Numbered from the stretch's first letter, positions 1-9,190 are shown. The stretch: DNA of 64,000 nt from Pectobacterium brasiliense (GCF_016950255.1 NZ_JACGFN010000001.1:1488001-1552000); one strand, 5' to 3'. The notes: generated by a model from the letters alone, not told the origin. Numbers and translations: made by a program.

Positions 1-87
1 CGCTGCCGCAGGCGACGTGCGCAATGACAGGAAATGCCTGTGATTGGGAAAACGTAATGAGAAAACCAGCATGATTGGAAGAAAAAC

Positions 88-927
88 GTGATTAAAGTGA
101 AAAAAGCGTTAAATAACAGCATGCTGTTAGTCGACCATGAACAGCAGGAGATGATCCTGTTGGGTAAAGGCATCGGATTTGGTGCCAAACCCGGTTCATT
201 GATTGATGTAACGCACGTTGAGCAGGTTTTCATTCCGCTGGAAAACCTGAAATCACGGCATTTTCTTTCATTGACCGACACCATTCCTGCGGCGTTTTTT
301 GACATCACGCAGGAAATCGTCACGCTGGCGCAAAGTCAGTACGCCGAAAAGCTTAATTCGGTGCTGTTCTTTACGCTGGCGGAACATCTCTATTTTGCAG
401 TTGAACGTAGTAAAACGGGCAACCACTTCATCAATAAGCTCAGTTGGGAAGTGAAACGCTATTACCAAAAAGAGTACGCCCTCGGCGTGCAGGCAAAAGA
501 TCGCGTGTCGGCACGCTTTAACGTCACGCTACCCGATGACGAAGCTATCAATATCGCATTCCACCTCATCAATGCCGCCGGCAGCGCCGAAATTGCCGAT
601 GCCCACCAGCAAGTGCAGTTGGTGAATCGTCTGGCGGAGATTGTCCGGTATAAGTTAAACAAGAATATTGATGTCAACGCCGTCGATTATCTGCGTTTTA
701 TCACCCATCTGCGCTATTTCTCCGAACGGGTAATTGCCCGTAAAATCGCACCGGGACGCACAGACGATTTCTATCAGGAACTGCTGAAACACTATCCTGA
801 AGCGATGGCGATTTCCTGGGCCATCAGGGATTATGTGCAGGAAAAATACCAAATGGCCTTGCCGAAAGAAGAGCTTACCTGGCTGACCATGCATATCAGC
901 CGGCTGGCCGAAAGCCAGACGCCGTAG
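88..927 (+). CDS. BglG/LicT-family transcriptional antiterminator
   Basis: The 279-residue protein has the family layout: an N-terminal CAT RNA-binding domain (about residues 1-55, with the typical GKGIGFG motif near residue 27) followed by two PTS regulation domains, PRD1 (about 65-170) and PRD2 (about 171-279), with the usual conserved histidines. Such proteins bind a ribonucleic antiterminator hairpin and let transcription pass a terminator in front of sugar-use genes. Phosphorylation by PTS proteins controls them. The start is a GTG. No PTS permease or glycosidase lies downstream, since the next genes form an iron transporter, so its target is either left of the window or elsewhere. It is a paralogue of the antiterminator at 24.4-25.2 kb. 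The family call is firm; the substrate is unknown. Confidence 0.9.
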   Translation: MIKVKKALNNSMLLVDHEQQEMILLGKGIGFGAKPGSLIDVTHVEQVFIPLENLKSRHFLSLTDTIPAAFFDITQEIVTLAQSQYAEKLNSVLFFTLAEHLYFAVERSKTGNHFINKLSWEVKRYYQKEYALGVQAKDRVSARFNVTLPDDEAINIAFHLINAAGSAEIADAHQQVQLVNRLAEIVRYKLNKNIDVNAVDYLRFITHLRYFSERVIARKIAPGRTDDFYQELLKHYPEAMAISWAIRDYVQEKYQMALPKEELTWLTMHISRLAESQTP

Positions 928-1056
928 CACTCGCCTCACTCAACATAATCATCTGGCGCTGTTTTACCCACGCGCAGACCAATAAGACAGCATGCCGTCT
1001 CGATGAGGCTGTATGTTGACCCGCATCACGATAACAACGCGCAAGCATTAATGAGA

Positions 1057-1086
1057 TTGCAAACAAGAGTGATTATCATATATAGT
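1057..1086 (+). promoter_or_regulatory. Predicted promoter with Fur-box-like operator ahead of the iron ABC operon
   Basis: A -35-like TTGCAA (1057-1062) and a -10-like TATAGT (1081-1086) are separated by 18 bases. Between and over them, 1065-1083 matches the 19-base Fur box at about 11 positions, including the core TGATTATCA. The site lies about 75 bases before the ferric-binding-protein gene. The position fits iron repression by Fur; the assignment is inference from the motif and the downstream genes. Confidence 0.55.
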
Positions 1087-1160
1087 TTTTATCACCTGCC
1101 GAAAATATCTCCTTATTTTATTAATTTACGCATCACATTCACTCTGGAGAAGATAATAAC

Positions 1161-2210
1161 ATGTCAAAAACGCTGTCTGTTCTGCGCAAAAAAGCGCGCC
1201 TGCTGACGCTGGCTTCATCCCTGATGGTGGCCTATGCCCTGCCTGCTGTTGCCGCAGATGATTCTCTGACTCTCTACACCACGCGTGAGCCTGGTCTGAT
1301 TCAGCCGCTGCTGGATGCGTTCACCAAAGAGACGTCGGTTAAAGTGAATACCGTGTTCATCAAGGACGGCATGCTGGAGCGTGTGAAGGCAGAAGGCCAG
1401 AACTCACCGGCTGACCTGCTGATGACCGTTGATGCCGGTAACCTGATCGATCTGGTAGAAGCCGGTGTTACACAGCCGATTCAGTCCAGTGCATTAACCG
1501 AGGCTATCCCGGCGGCGCTGCGCGACAAAGATAACCAATGGTTCGGTCTGTCGATGCGTGCTCGCGTGCTCTACGCGGAGAAAGGTTTAGCGGTGGATAG
1601 CTTCCACTATGAAGATCTGGCCGATCCTAAGTGGAAAGGCAAAGTGTGCCTGCGTGCAGGCCAGCACCCGTATAACACAGCAATGATTGCAGCGATGATC
1701 GCACATCATGGTGAAGCCAAAACTGAAACCTGGCTGCGCGGTGTGAAAGACAATCTGGCGCGTAAAGCCACGGGCGGTGACCGCGACGTCGCACGCGACA
1801 TCCTCGGCGGCATCTGCGATGTGGGTCTCGCGAACTCTTATTATGTCGGCCATATGAAGAACGCCAAAGAAGGCACCGATGCCCGTAAATGGGGCGATGC
1901 CATCAAGGTCGTCAAACCAACCTTTGAGAACGGCGGTACGCACGTCAATATCAGCGGTGCTGCCGTTGCACGCCACGCACCACATAAAGATCAAGCCGTG
2001 AAATTGATGGAATATCTGGTCTCCGCACCCGCTCAGCAGATCTATGCACAGGCGAACTACGAATATCCGGTTCGTAAAGGTGTCGCGCTGGACTCCACCA
2101 TCGGCAGCACGATTGGTGAGGTGAATGTGGATAGCATTCCGCTGACTGACATCGTTAAATTCCGTAAACAGGCTAGTCAGTTGGTAGATAAAGTTGGATT
2201 CGATCAATAA
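1161..2210 (+). CDS. Ferric iron ABC transporter, periplasmic substrate-binding protein (FbpA/SfuA type)
   Basis: This is a 349-residue secreted solute-binding protein of the FbpA/SfuA/FutA class. A basic N-terminus and hydrophobic stretch end near residue 32 (AVAA before DDS), which looks like a Sec signal peptide. The consecutive tyrosines Y227-Y228 in NSYY are the hallmark Fe(III) ligands of the family. It would capture ferric iron in the periplasm and pass it to the permease. The stop overlaps the start of the permease gene by 17 bases, so the two are probably translationally coupled. The three-gene order (binding protein, permease, ATPase) and the Fur-like site upstream support an iron role. 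An alternative would be another trivalent metal or a small organic ligand, but the paired tyrosines favour iron. Confidence 0.88.
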   Translation: MSKTLSVLRKKARLLTLASSLMVAYALPAVAADDSLTLYTTREPGLIQPLLDAFTKETSVKVNTVFIKDGMLERVKAEGQNSPADLLMTVDAGNLIDLVEAGVTQPIQSSALTEAIPAALRDKDNQWFGLSMRARVLYAEKGLAVDSFHYEDLADPKWKGKVCLRAGQHPYNTAMIAAMIAHHGEAKTETWLRGVKDNLARKATGGDRDVARDILGGICDVGLANSYYVGHMKNAKEGTDARKWGDAIKVVKPTFENGGTHVNISGAAVARHAPHKDQAVKLMEYLVSAPAQQIYAQANYEYPVRKGVALDSTIGSTIGEVNVDSIPLTDIVKFRKQASQLVDKVGFDQ

Positions 2211-3891
2211 GACCGGTTCGTCAACCCTGCGCGGCGCCTTCGGGCGGCCGCGCCTCTTTTTTTCTCCGCTTCGCATCGCCGCCGTCATCATTGCACTCGG
2301 TGTTCTGGCCCCGCTGGTTTCCCTGCTTTGGCTAGCGGCTGGCGCGGGTGTTGGCCATTGGGATCACCTGATGCGCTACGTGCTGCCCGATGCCGCACTC
2401 AACACGCTCATTCTGCTCGTCGGCGTCGGCGCACTCGTCATGGTGATTGGCGCAGGCTGCGCCTGGCTGGTGACCGCGTTTGATTTCCCCGGCAGACAGG
2501 TCGTTAGCTGGGCGCTGCTGCTACCGCTGGCGATGCCAACTTATATTGTCGCGTTTGCCTGGCTCGATCTGCTGCATCCTATAGGGCCGATTCAGGAAGC
2601 GATCCGCAGTCTGCTGGGTTACGACAGTCCGCGTCAGTTCCGCCTGCCGGATCTGCGATCTATGACGGGCGCGATTCTGCTACTCGGTCTGGTGCTCTAT
2701 CCGTACGTTTATCTAACCATGCGCGCGATGTTTATCAGTCAGCCAGCACACTTGCTGGAAGCCGCACGCACGCTAGGATTGAGCGCAACGGGCACTTTCC
2801 TGCACGTCGCCCTGCCAATGGCGCGCCCTGCGTTGGCCGTCGGCACCAGTCTGGCCTTGCTGGAAACGCTGAATGATATTGGTGCCTCCGAATTCCTTGG
2901 GGTGAATACGCTGACCGTGACGGTTTACACCACCTGGGTCACCCGTTCGGATTTACCCGCCGCGGCGCAGATTGCCTGCACGATGCTGACGGTCGTTATC
3001 CTGCTGCTGACGCTGGAATATTACGGCCGGAAAAACCAGCGCTACGGCACCAGCCGACAAATGCGCGGCATCATGCCCGCACCGCTGAAAGGCGTACGTG
3101 CCTGGTTAGCAACCGGTGTGACCGCATTACCTATCCTGCTCGGCTTCATCGCCCCTGCCCTCTTTCTGGCATGGGAAAGCGCTAAACGGCTGGGCGATAG
3201 CGTGACGATCTCCGCGGGTCTGATACAGTCATTGCAGAACTCGCTGCTGCTGGCCGTTGGCGTCACGCTGGTCGTCACGTTCGTTAGCCTGATTATTGCG
3301 TGGTATGCCCGTCATTCAGCTATCACTGACCGTTCACAAGAACGCCGCCGCACGATACTGAGAATCGCCTCGCTGGGCTATGCCGTGCCCGGTACGGTAC
3401 TGGCGATTGGCCTGCTGACGCCCGGCATGGCGACGGATAATTTTCTCGCTGGATTGATAGGCTATAAGGGATTGCCGCTGCTTTCCGTCGGTATCCTGCT
3501 GGTAGTCTGCTGCGCCATTCGCTTTATGGCGATTGGGATTGGTGCGCTTGATGCGGGGCTAACGCGCATTCCGCCCGTGATGGAACAGGCATCGCGTCTG
3601 CTGGGCGAAAGTGAATTCGTCACCTTTTTCCGCGTACACCTTCCCCTGCTGCGCCCCGCGCTGGTGACCAGTGCGCTGCTGGTGTTTGCCGACGCGATGA
3701 AAGAACTCCCCGCCACGCTGCTGCTGCGGCCGGTTAATTTCGAAACGCTGGCGACCGTTCTGTATGCCGAAGCCGCCAGAGGCACCTACGAAGAAGGCGC
3801 GATTGCAGCACTGCTGATCGTGCTGGCGGGTACGCTGCCCGTTGTGCTGCTGGCTCGCAGCCAGCTAAAAACGTCGGTTGAGAAAGAATGA
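2194..3891 (+). CDS. Ferric iron ABC transporter permease (FbpB/SfuB type)
   Basis: The 565-residue inner-membrane protein has two homologous permease halves, as usual for FbpB/SfuB. Each half carries an EAA-type loop that contacts the ATPase: EAARTLGLSATGTF in the first half and EQASRLLGESEFVTF in the second, each followed by the LPxxRPAL pattern. About twelve hydrophobic segments are visible. It forms the translocation path for Fe(III) delivered by the preceding binding protein. The start overlaps the upstream gene; an internal methionine could also serve as start, but the N-terminal basic stretch before the first membrane segment is typical. Second gene of the operon. Confidence 0.88.
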   Translation: MDSINKTGSSTLRGAFGRPRLFFSPLRIAAVIIALGVLAPLVSLLWLAAGAGVGHWDHLMRYVLPDAALNTLILLVGVGALVMVIGAGCAWLVTAFDFPGRQVVSWALLLPLAMPTYIVAFAWLDLLHPIGPIQEAIRSLLGYDSPRQFRLPDLRSMTGAILLLGLVLYPYVYLTMRAMFISQPAHLLEAARTLGLSATGTFLHVALPMARPALAVGTSLALLETLNDIGASEFLGVNTLTVTVYTTWVTRSDLPAAAQIACTMLTVVILLLTLEYYGRKNQRYGTSRQMRGIMPAPLKGVRAWLATGVTALPILLGFIAPALFLAWESAKRLGDSVTISAGLIQSLQNSLLLAVGVTLVVTFVSLIIAWYARHSAITDRSQERRRTILRIASLGYAVPGTVLAIGLLTPGMATDNFLAGLIGYKGLPLLSVGILLVVCCAIRFMAIGIGALDAGLTRIPPVMEQASRLLGESEFVTFFRVHLPLLRPALVTSALLVFADAMKELPATLLLRPVNFETLATVLYAEAARGTYEEGAIAALLIVLAGTLPVVLLARSQLKTSVEKE

Positions 3892-3912
3892 AAATCATGA
3901 GGAAGAGTCAAG

Positions 3913-4602
3913 GTGTCTGAGGCTACACTCGTTCTGAATAATGTCCACGTCGCCTACGGGCACAAGCACAATGTGCATCACGTGCTGAACGGTTTTTCTA
4001 TGGAAGTTACCGCGGGTGAACTGGCCTGTCTGCTGGGCGCATCAGGATGCGGTAAAACCACGGCTTTACGCGCGATTGCGGGTTTTGAGCACCTGACTCA
4101 GGGAACGATTCACGTCGGCGGACGCTGTGTGGCGGGCCCGGACGTGCATCTGCCGCCGGAACAACGCAACGTCGGGATGGTGTTTCAGGACTACGCGCTG
4201 TTTCCCCATCTGACCGCCGCGCAGAATATTGCTTTCGGCCTGAGAAAGCAGCCGAAGGATCTCCAGCAATCGCGCGTCCGCGCCATGCTTGAGCTGGTCG
4301 ATCTTGTCTCGCTGGCACAGCGCTACCCGCATGAGATGTCCGGCGGACAACAGCAGCGTATTGCACTCGCGCGGGCGCTGGCCCCGCAACCTGCTGTGCT
4401 GCTACTCGACGAACCGCTATCCAGCCTCGATCCCGACAGCCGCAAACGACTGGGACAGGAAGTGCGCGACATCCTGCGCGACGCCGGACAAACCGCGCTC
4501 TTAGTCACGCACAGCGAACAGGAAGCCGAACTGATGGCCAGCCACATTGGCTATTTGAAAGCAGGTAAACTCGATAATATTTCGGTGAACCGAGACGTCT
4601 GA
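3913..4602 (+). CDS. Ferric iron ABC transporter ATP-binding protein (FbpC/SfuC type)
   Basis: The ATPase has a Walker A (GASGCGKT, about residues 42-49), the signature MSGGQQQRIALARAL, a Walker B ending in LLLDEPLSSLD, and the H-loop in LLVTHS. It energises iron import through the adjacent permease. The GTG start follows a GAGGAAGAG ribosome site 21 bases after the permease stop. At 229 residues it ends shortly after the nucleotide-binding domain and lacks the C-terminal regulatory domain that brings most FbpC proteins to about 350 residues. No frameshift is apparent, because the stop is followed directly by unrelated sequence. Third gene of the operon. Confidence 0.88.
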   Translation: MSEATLVLNNVHVAYGHKHNVHHVLNGFSMEVTAGELACLLGASGCGKTTALRAIAGFEHLTQGTIHVGGRCVAGPDVHLPPEQRNVGMVFQDYALFPHLTAAQNIAFGLRKQPKDLQQSRVRAMLELVDLVSLAQRYPHEMSGGQQQRIALARALAPQPAVLLLDEPLSSLDPDSRKRLGQEVRDILRDAGQTALLVTHSEQEAELMASHIGYLKAGKLDNISVNRDV

Positions 4603-4679
4603 TTCAGGTGGTTCACCCCTGACAAGATGGGAAATAATGAGTATGATTAAATCCTATCGGTATGTTGAAGGGGTAGATA

Positions 4680-4958
4680 ATGAGAACAACACAGCAGATG
4701 AGTATAACGTTGCCAAATGAAATGGCTGCGCAAGTGAAAGCACGAGTTGCCAGCGGTGAGTACGCGTCAGAAAGTGAGGTTATTCGGGAAGGACTTCGAG
4801 CGCTGATTGCACGCGACAATGCAGTAGAGAATTGGTTGCAGGAACAAGTCGTTCCCGCCTGGAACGCGCTGCAACGCGGTGAAACAGAAAGCCTCAGCAG
4901 TAGCGACATGAGGAACAGATTAAAAGCCGAGTTCAGGAAGATGACCGGAGAAAAGTAA
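4680..4958 (+). CDS. ParD-like type II antitoxin (ribbon-helix-helix)
   Basis: The 92-residue protein begins with a ribbon-helix-helix DNA-binding fold: a beta strand SITLP near residue 10, then the helical pattern ending in YASESEVIREGLRAL, diagnostic of the ParD/CopG-like antitoxins. The C-terminal half is charged and would wrap the toxin. It would neutralise the toxin encoded immediately downstream and repress its own promoter. Its stop overlaps the toxin start by one base (TAATG), the usual antitoxin-first coupling. It sits between the iron transporter and the inositol cluster, so it looks like an inserted accessory pair. Confidence 0.9.
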   Translation: MRTTQQMSITLPNEMAAQVKARVASGEYASESEVIREGLRALIARDNAVENWLQEQVVPAWNALQRGETESLSSSDMRNRLKAEFRKMTGEK

Positions 4959-5278
4959 TGGATTATAGGGTCGAATTCGCACCGGAAGCGGAGGAACAAC
5001 TCGCAGCATTATACCGCTATATCGCGAGGGTTTCGTCACCCAAAACCGCACTCAGCTATACCGAAAGCATTATCAGTTATTGTGAATCGCTTGAGTTATT
5101 TCCTGAAAGAGGAAACCAGCGCAACGATATTTTTCCTGGACTGCGTGTCACTAATCACAGCAAACGAACACTCATTGCTTTTATGGTGGAAAAAGAGAAA
5201 AAAACGGTAACGGTTCTGGGCATTTGGCATGGCGGACAGGATTATGAAATCGACCTGCTGTCAGATGAAACTGATTAA
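4958..5278 (+). CDS. ParE/RelE-family toxin
   Basis: The 106-residue protein has the ParE/RelE toxin fold signature: an N-terminal helical hairpin (FAPEAEEQLAALYRYIA), a central ERGNQRNDIFPGLR segment and a C-terminal beta-sheet ending in VLGIWHGGQDYE, which is typical of ParE-type members. ParE toxins inhibit DNA gyrase, whereas RelE relatives cut mRNA on the ribosome; sequence alone places this one nearer ParE. It is coupled to the antitoxin start-to-stop. Reading frame and length are intact, so it should be functional. A short GTTAGC/GCTAAC inverted repeat with TTT follows at 5288-5304. Confidence 0.88.
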   Translation: MDYRVEFAPEAEEQLAALYRYIARVSSPKTALSYTESIISYCESLELFPERGNQRNDIFPGLRVTNHSKRTLIAFMVEKEKKTVTVLGIWHGGQDYEIDLLSDETD

Positions 5279-5380
5279 ATATATTGGGTTAGCGAGCTAA
5301 CTTTCCCAAGTACATTATGGCAGTAACCTACAGGTTATCTATAAGCCACTGCCCATTTTCACGTTCGTTGGCCTGTATCG

Positions 5381-6217
5381 CTACGCTTTGCCCTGCCCGT
5401 GTTTATCCGCATACTCGGGACTGTTGATCCACTGGTGATCCGCTTCCCAGGTGAAACGCCACTGGCGCATCGGGCCAGCCATCACATTCAGATAGTAGCT
5501 GTCATAGCCTGCAAGGGTGGCGACCGGATGGTAGCCGCGCGGCACCTGCACCACGTCCCTATTGTAGACCGCCATACATTCATCTAATGACCGGTCATCG
5601 GTATAGACGCGTTGCAGGCAGAATCCCTGTTCTGGGTTCAAACGATGGTAGTAGGTTTCTTCCAGATAGGTTTCCTGCGGCGGATTATCGACATCGTGCT
5701 TGTGGCTGGGATAAGAGCTGGTGCAGCCTTCATCGGTGTACACTTCGACCACCAGCAGGCTATCTGCCGCTTTGTCCTCCGGCAAAATATTATGCACATA
5801 GCGCTGGTTATTACCGACGCCACGCTGCTCGGCGTCGATATTCTGCGGGGCGATCAACCGGGTCGGATATGTGCCGAACCCCGGTGCGGCGCAAACGGCC
5901 AGTTCCAGCGCGGTGTGCGCCGTCACCGTAATCGTCTCTCCCGTCGTGACATAAACCGCATAGGGTTTTCTGCGCTCAAACGGGCTCATTCTGTCGCCAA
6001 TCTGCTCAAAGCGCTCACCCGGCGTGACAACCGTTGCCTTGCCGCTGACCACCACCAGACAGCGTTCGTTATCGCTGGCGGGCAGCGATAACACCTGCTC
6101 AGGTGCCAATTGATATACCTCGAACCCCACGTATCGCCAGCCCGCCGTTTCCGGCGTGATGTGCTGCGTACGGCCATGTTCGTCAGGGGCCCGATGGCGT
6201 GATAACAGTCGGGACAT
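5381..6217 (-). CDS. iolB: 5-deoxy-glucuronate isomerase
   Basis: The 278-residue cupin-type protein matches IolB (KduI/IolB family) in length and in motifs such as PSHKHD followed by an ETYYHR-type metal-site region and FCLQRVYTDD. It converts 5-deoxy-D-glucuronate, made by IolD, to 2-deoxy-5-keto-D-gluconate, the substrate of IolC. It is the last gene of the leftward inositol operon, after iolE. An ATG preceded by GGAGGCAAAAG gives a strong ribosome site. All other inositol pathway genes are nearby, so the assignment is secure. Confidence 0.93.
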   Translation of the reverse strand: MSRLLSRHRAPDEHGRTQHITPETAGWRYVGFEVYQLAPEQVLSLPASDNERCLVVVSGKATVVTPGERFEQIGDRMSPFERRKPYAVYVTTGETITVTAHTALELAVCAAPGFGTYPTRLIAPQNIDAEQRGVGNNQRYVHNILPEDKAADSLLVVEVYTDEGCTSSYPSHKHDVDNPPQETYLEETYYHRLNPEQGFCLQRVYTDDRSLDECMAVYNRDVVQVPRGYHPVATLAGYDSYYLNVMAGPMRQWRFTWEADHQWINSPEYADKHGQGKA

Positions 6218-6304
6218 CTTTTGCCTCCTTTATCTCCCCCGACTTCACGCTGCCTGTACGTTGGTCTGCTGACAGCGTGACGATGCGGGGGATATCACCA
6301 CGAA

Positions 6305-7195
6305 TCAGATCAATTCCGCCTGCTGGACGAAACGCTGCAAGTTATTGTAGCCTAGTGTCGCGTACGTCAGCGGGTGCGCGACAGCCGGATCCTGTTCCGC
6401 TTCGACCACCAGCCATCCGCTGTAGTTATGGGCTTTCAGGATGCTGAACACCGCCGGATAATCGACGCAACCATCGCCCGGCACGGTAAAGACGCCACTC
6501 AGCACTGCGTCCAGAAAACTGGTCTTGCGGTTTTTCACGTCTTTCAGCACGTCTGGACGAATGTCTTTGCAGTGAACGTGATTGATGCGGTGAATCCAGC
6601 GCTTCGCCACCGCAACCGGATCGGCACCCGCGAACGTAAAGTGTCCGGTATCCAGCAGCAGCCCGACTTCCGGTCCGGTATGTTCCATCAGATTATCCAC
6701 GTCTTGCGCGCTTTCAATCACCGTACCCATATGGTGATGATAGGCAATCTGCACGCCCTGACTTTGCGTGTAGCGCGCAAACTCGGTCAGCTTTTTGCCG
6801 TATTCCGGCCAGCGTTCTTCGGGGAAACGCGGACGCAGATGGACCGGTTTCTGTTGGTCGCCGTGAATCGCGCCCGTCACTTCGGCAAACACCAGTACCG
6901 TCGCGCCGAGGTCGCGCAGCAACGCCAGATGTCCCTGCACCGCTTCAATCTCTTCTTCTACTGAGCGGGTGAGCAGTTCGCCGGAGTACCAGCCGGAGAC
7001 TAAGCGCAGATCGTGCGCTTGCAAGATCGGCCCCAGCACGCTGGCCTGACGCGGGAATTTATTACCTAATTCAAAACCGGCGAAACCAGCCTGCCGCCCT
7101 TCGCTCAGACAGGTTTCCAGCGGGGTGTCCGCGCCCAGAGAAGGCAGATCGTCATTGGTCCAGGTGAGTGGATTAATACCAAGTTGAACGCTCAT
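6305..7195 (-). CDS. iolE: myo-inosose-2 dehydratase
   Basis: This TIM-barrel protein of the xylose-isomerase-like superfamily matches IolE, including the start MSVQLGINPLTWTNDD, the central YHHHMGTV motif and GLLLDTGHFTFAG with metal-binding acidic and histidine residues. It dehydrates 2-keto-myo-inositol (scyllo-inosose) to 3D-(3,5/4)-trihydroxycyclohexane-1,2-dione. I chose the ATG at 7195 because AAGGGA sits at correct spacing; the frame is open eight codons further upstream but without a ribosome site. That gives 296 residues, the normal family length. It is cotranscribed with iolC upstream and iolB downstream. Confidence 0.93.
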   Translation of the reverse strand: MSVQLGINPLTWTNDDLPSLGADTPLETCLSEGRQAGFAGFELGNKFPRQASVLGPILQAHDLRLVSGWYSGELLTRSVEEEIEAVQGHLALLRDLGATVLVFAEVTGAIHGDQQKPVHLRPRFPEERWPEYGKKLTEFARYTQSQGVQIAYHHHMGTVIESAQDVDNLMEHTGPEVGLLLDTGHFTFAGADPVAVAKRWIHRINHVHCKDIRPDVLKDVKNRKTSFLDAVLSGVFTVPGDGCVDYPAVFSILKAHNYSGWLVVEAEQDPAVAHPLTYATLGYNNLQRFVQQAELI

Positions 7196-7228
7196 GTTAT
7201 GTCCCTTATTCAAACACATAGAAACGGG

Positions 7229-9133
7229 TTAACCGCGCTGACGCCAGACGGCAATCAGTTGCAGATAGTTATGTTTAACTTGCTCAATCAATTCGGCGTC
7301 ATCGATCTCGTTACGCAGCCACTTTTGTGCTGGCTGGGCAAACAAGGTACGACCGACAGCAAAACCTTTCACAATCGGGAAGCCTACGGCAGCGCTGAAT
7401 CCCTGCTGCAACGTTTCCAGCGGCGCATCCAGCCCCAGAATCACCACGCCCCGACAGTAAGGATCGCGCTGCGCCAGCAGCGGTGTCAGTTGCGCCCAGC
7501 CTTCGGAGGACAGCGGAGGCAGTTTCCACCAGTCCGGCCGTACGCCGAGGTTGTAGAAGCGTTGGATCGCGCGCAGATAAAGCGCATCACTGTGCGGCAT
7601 CCCCGCAGGCAGAATGACTTCAAGCAGCAGTTCATGGCCGGATTGACGACAGGCCTGATAGACCTCCATCACCTTCATTTCCTGCTCGCGCCGTAGCGCA
7701 TGAGCGTCTTCCGGGTGGAAGAACACCAGACATTTCACGACATGTTCTAGCGGCCAGCTCACCAGCTGTGAGCCAATATTGCCGCGCTCCATCATTAACG
7801 GGCGCGATCCCGGCAGCTCAATAGGCCGGCCGATCCACCAGCCTTTTCCGGTGATGTCATTCAGCGCATCCTGTCCGAACGTGCCGTCGCACAGCAGACC
7901 CGCTTTGCCTTCCAGCCCTGCCTGTTGTGCCGCGTCATAGCTGGCACGCAGAATCAGCTTTTTCAGTGCCGGAATACGGCTGATTTCCGTGCCGCAGTTC
8001 AGCGCCATATCTTCCAACTGGCTACGGTGATCGAACGCGATCACGCACAGCTCATGCCACTGTTTACGACGTGTCGTAACACGATGCAGGTGGTTAAGCT
8101 CTTCGTCCAAATCAGGACGTGGGACGCTCGCCGCACGGGCTAAATAGTTATCCAGTTCAATCTTGCTTGGCATGGCTGGCGCACAGCCGTGGCGTGATAC
8201 CACCAGCGCGCCGCAGGCATTAGCGTATGCACAGGCTTTCTCCCAGCCTTCGCCGTTGAGGTAGCCACGCAGCAGGCCGGACATAAACGCATCGCCTGCC
8301 CCCAGCACGTTCAGCACATCCACGCGCACGCCTTTGATCGTGATGCCTTTATCCAGATGGTCAGGAATCGCGTCGCTAAACACCGAGCACCCCAGCGCCC
8401 CGCGTTTGCACACCAGTTCCGCCTGCGTGTGCTGCCGCACCGTGCGCAGCGCCTGCAAGGTATCCGTGCTGCCGCCCGCAATATGGAACTCCTCCTCGGT
8501 GCCGACAATCACGTCGAACAGCGACAGCACCTGCTGCAACTGCTCCGTGACCGCCTGCGCTTCAACAAAACGCGTTTCGCCATCGCCCAGCGACGTCAGC
8601 CCCCACAGCACCGGACGGTAGTCGATATCCAACGCCGTTTTCACCCCGTTACGCCGCGCGTATTGCAGCGCCGTTAGCACCGCTTCACGCGTGTTCGGAT
8701 GAGAGAGATGCGTGCCGGTAATCGCCAGACAGCGTGACGACGCGATGTAATCCTCGGTGAAATCTTCCGGTGAGATCGCCATATCGGCGCAGTTATCGCG
8801 GTAGAAAATCAGCGGAAAGGTATCGCGATCTTTAATGCCCAATAGCACCAGCGCAGTCAGACGTTCCTTATCGGTAATCAAATGGCTGGTGTCGCAGCCA
8901 ACCTGATTCAACTCTTCACGCAGGAAGCGCCCCATATGCTCATCGCCCACCCGCGCCAGCATAGAAGAACGTAACCCCTGTCGCGCCGTGCCGTAAGCCA
9001 CGTTGCCGGACGACCCGCCCAGATACTTGGCAAAACTGCCCATATCTTCCAGACGCGCGCCGATTTGCTGCCCGTACAGATCGACAGCAACGCGCCCCAT
9101 GCAAATCACATCAAACGTCTTTTCCTTATTCAT
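7229..9133 (-). CDS. iolC: 5-dehydro-2-deoxygluconokinase fused to DUF2090 aldolase-like domain
   Basis: The protein has two parts. Residues 1 to about 330 are a PfkB-type sugar kinase (IolC) with the terminal GAGDAFMSGLLRG motif, where the Asp is the catalytic base. Residues about 335 to the end are a DUF2090 domain, a class I aldolase-like barrel. The kinase phosphorylates 2-deoxy-5-keto-gluconate. The second domain probably performs the IolJ step, splitting the product to dihydroxyacetone phosphate and malonate semialdehyde; that part is family inference. This fusion is the standard form in enteric inositol clusters, and no separate iolJ is seen here. I chose the ATG at 9133, with AGGA nine bases upstream, over an in-frame TTG three codons earlier. 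Confidence 0.92.
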   Translation of the reverse strand: MNKEKTFDVICMGRVAVDLYGQQIGARLEDMGSFAKYLGGSSGNVAYGTARQGLRSSMLARVGDEHMGRFLREELNQVGCDTSHLITDKERLTALVLLGIKDRDTFPLIFYRDNCADMAISPEDFTEDYIASSRCLAITGTHLSHPNTREAVLTALQYARRNGVKTALDIDYRPVLWGLTSLGDGETRFVEAQAVTEQLQQVLSLFDVIVGTEEEFHIAGGSTDTLQALRTVRQHTQAELVCKRGALGCSVFSDAIPDHLDKGITIKGVRVDVLNVLGAGDAFMSGLLRGYLNGEGWEKACAYANACGALVVSRHGCAPAMPSKIELDNYLARAASVPRPDLDEELNHLHRVTTRRKQWHELCVIAFDHRSQLEDMALNCGTEISRIPALKKLILRASYDAAQQAGLEGKAGLLCDGTFGQDALNDITGKGWWIGRPIELPGSRPLMMERGNIGSQLVSWPLEHVVKCLVFFHPEDAHALRREQEMKVMEVYQACRQSGHELLLEVILPAGMPHSDALYLRAIQRFYNLGVRPDWWKLPPLSSEGWAQLTPLLAQRDPYCRGVVILGLDAPLETLQQGFSAAVGFPIVKGFAVGRTLFAQPAQKWLRNEIDDAELIEQVKHNYLQLIAVWRQRG

Positions 9134-9190
9134 AGCGGCCAATCCTGTAAAAATCGCGTAAAAAAAGAAGAAATCACGTCAGCTGACGTA

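Noticed and set aside
1003..1206. Short open frame before the iron-binding-protein gene
   Set aside because: It crosses the promoter/Fur-like region and the true gene start in another frame; no family match or ribosome site.
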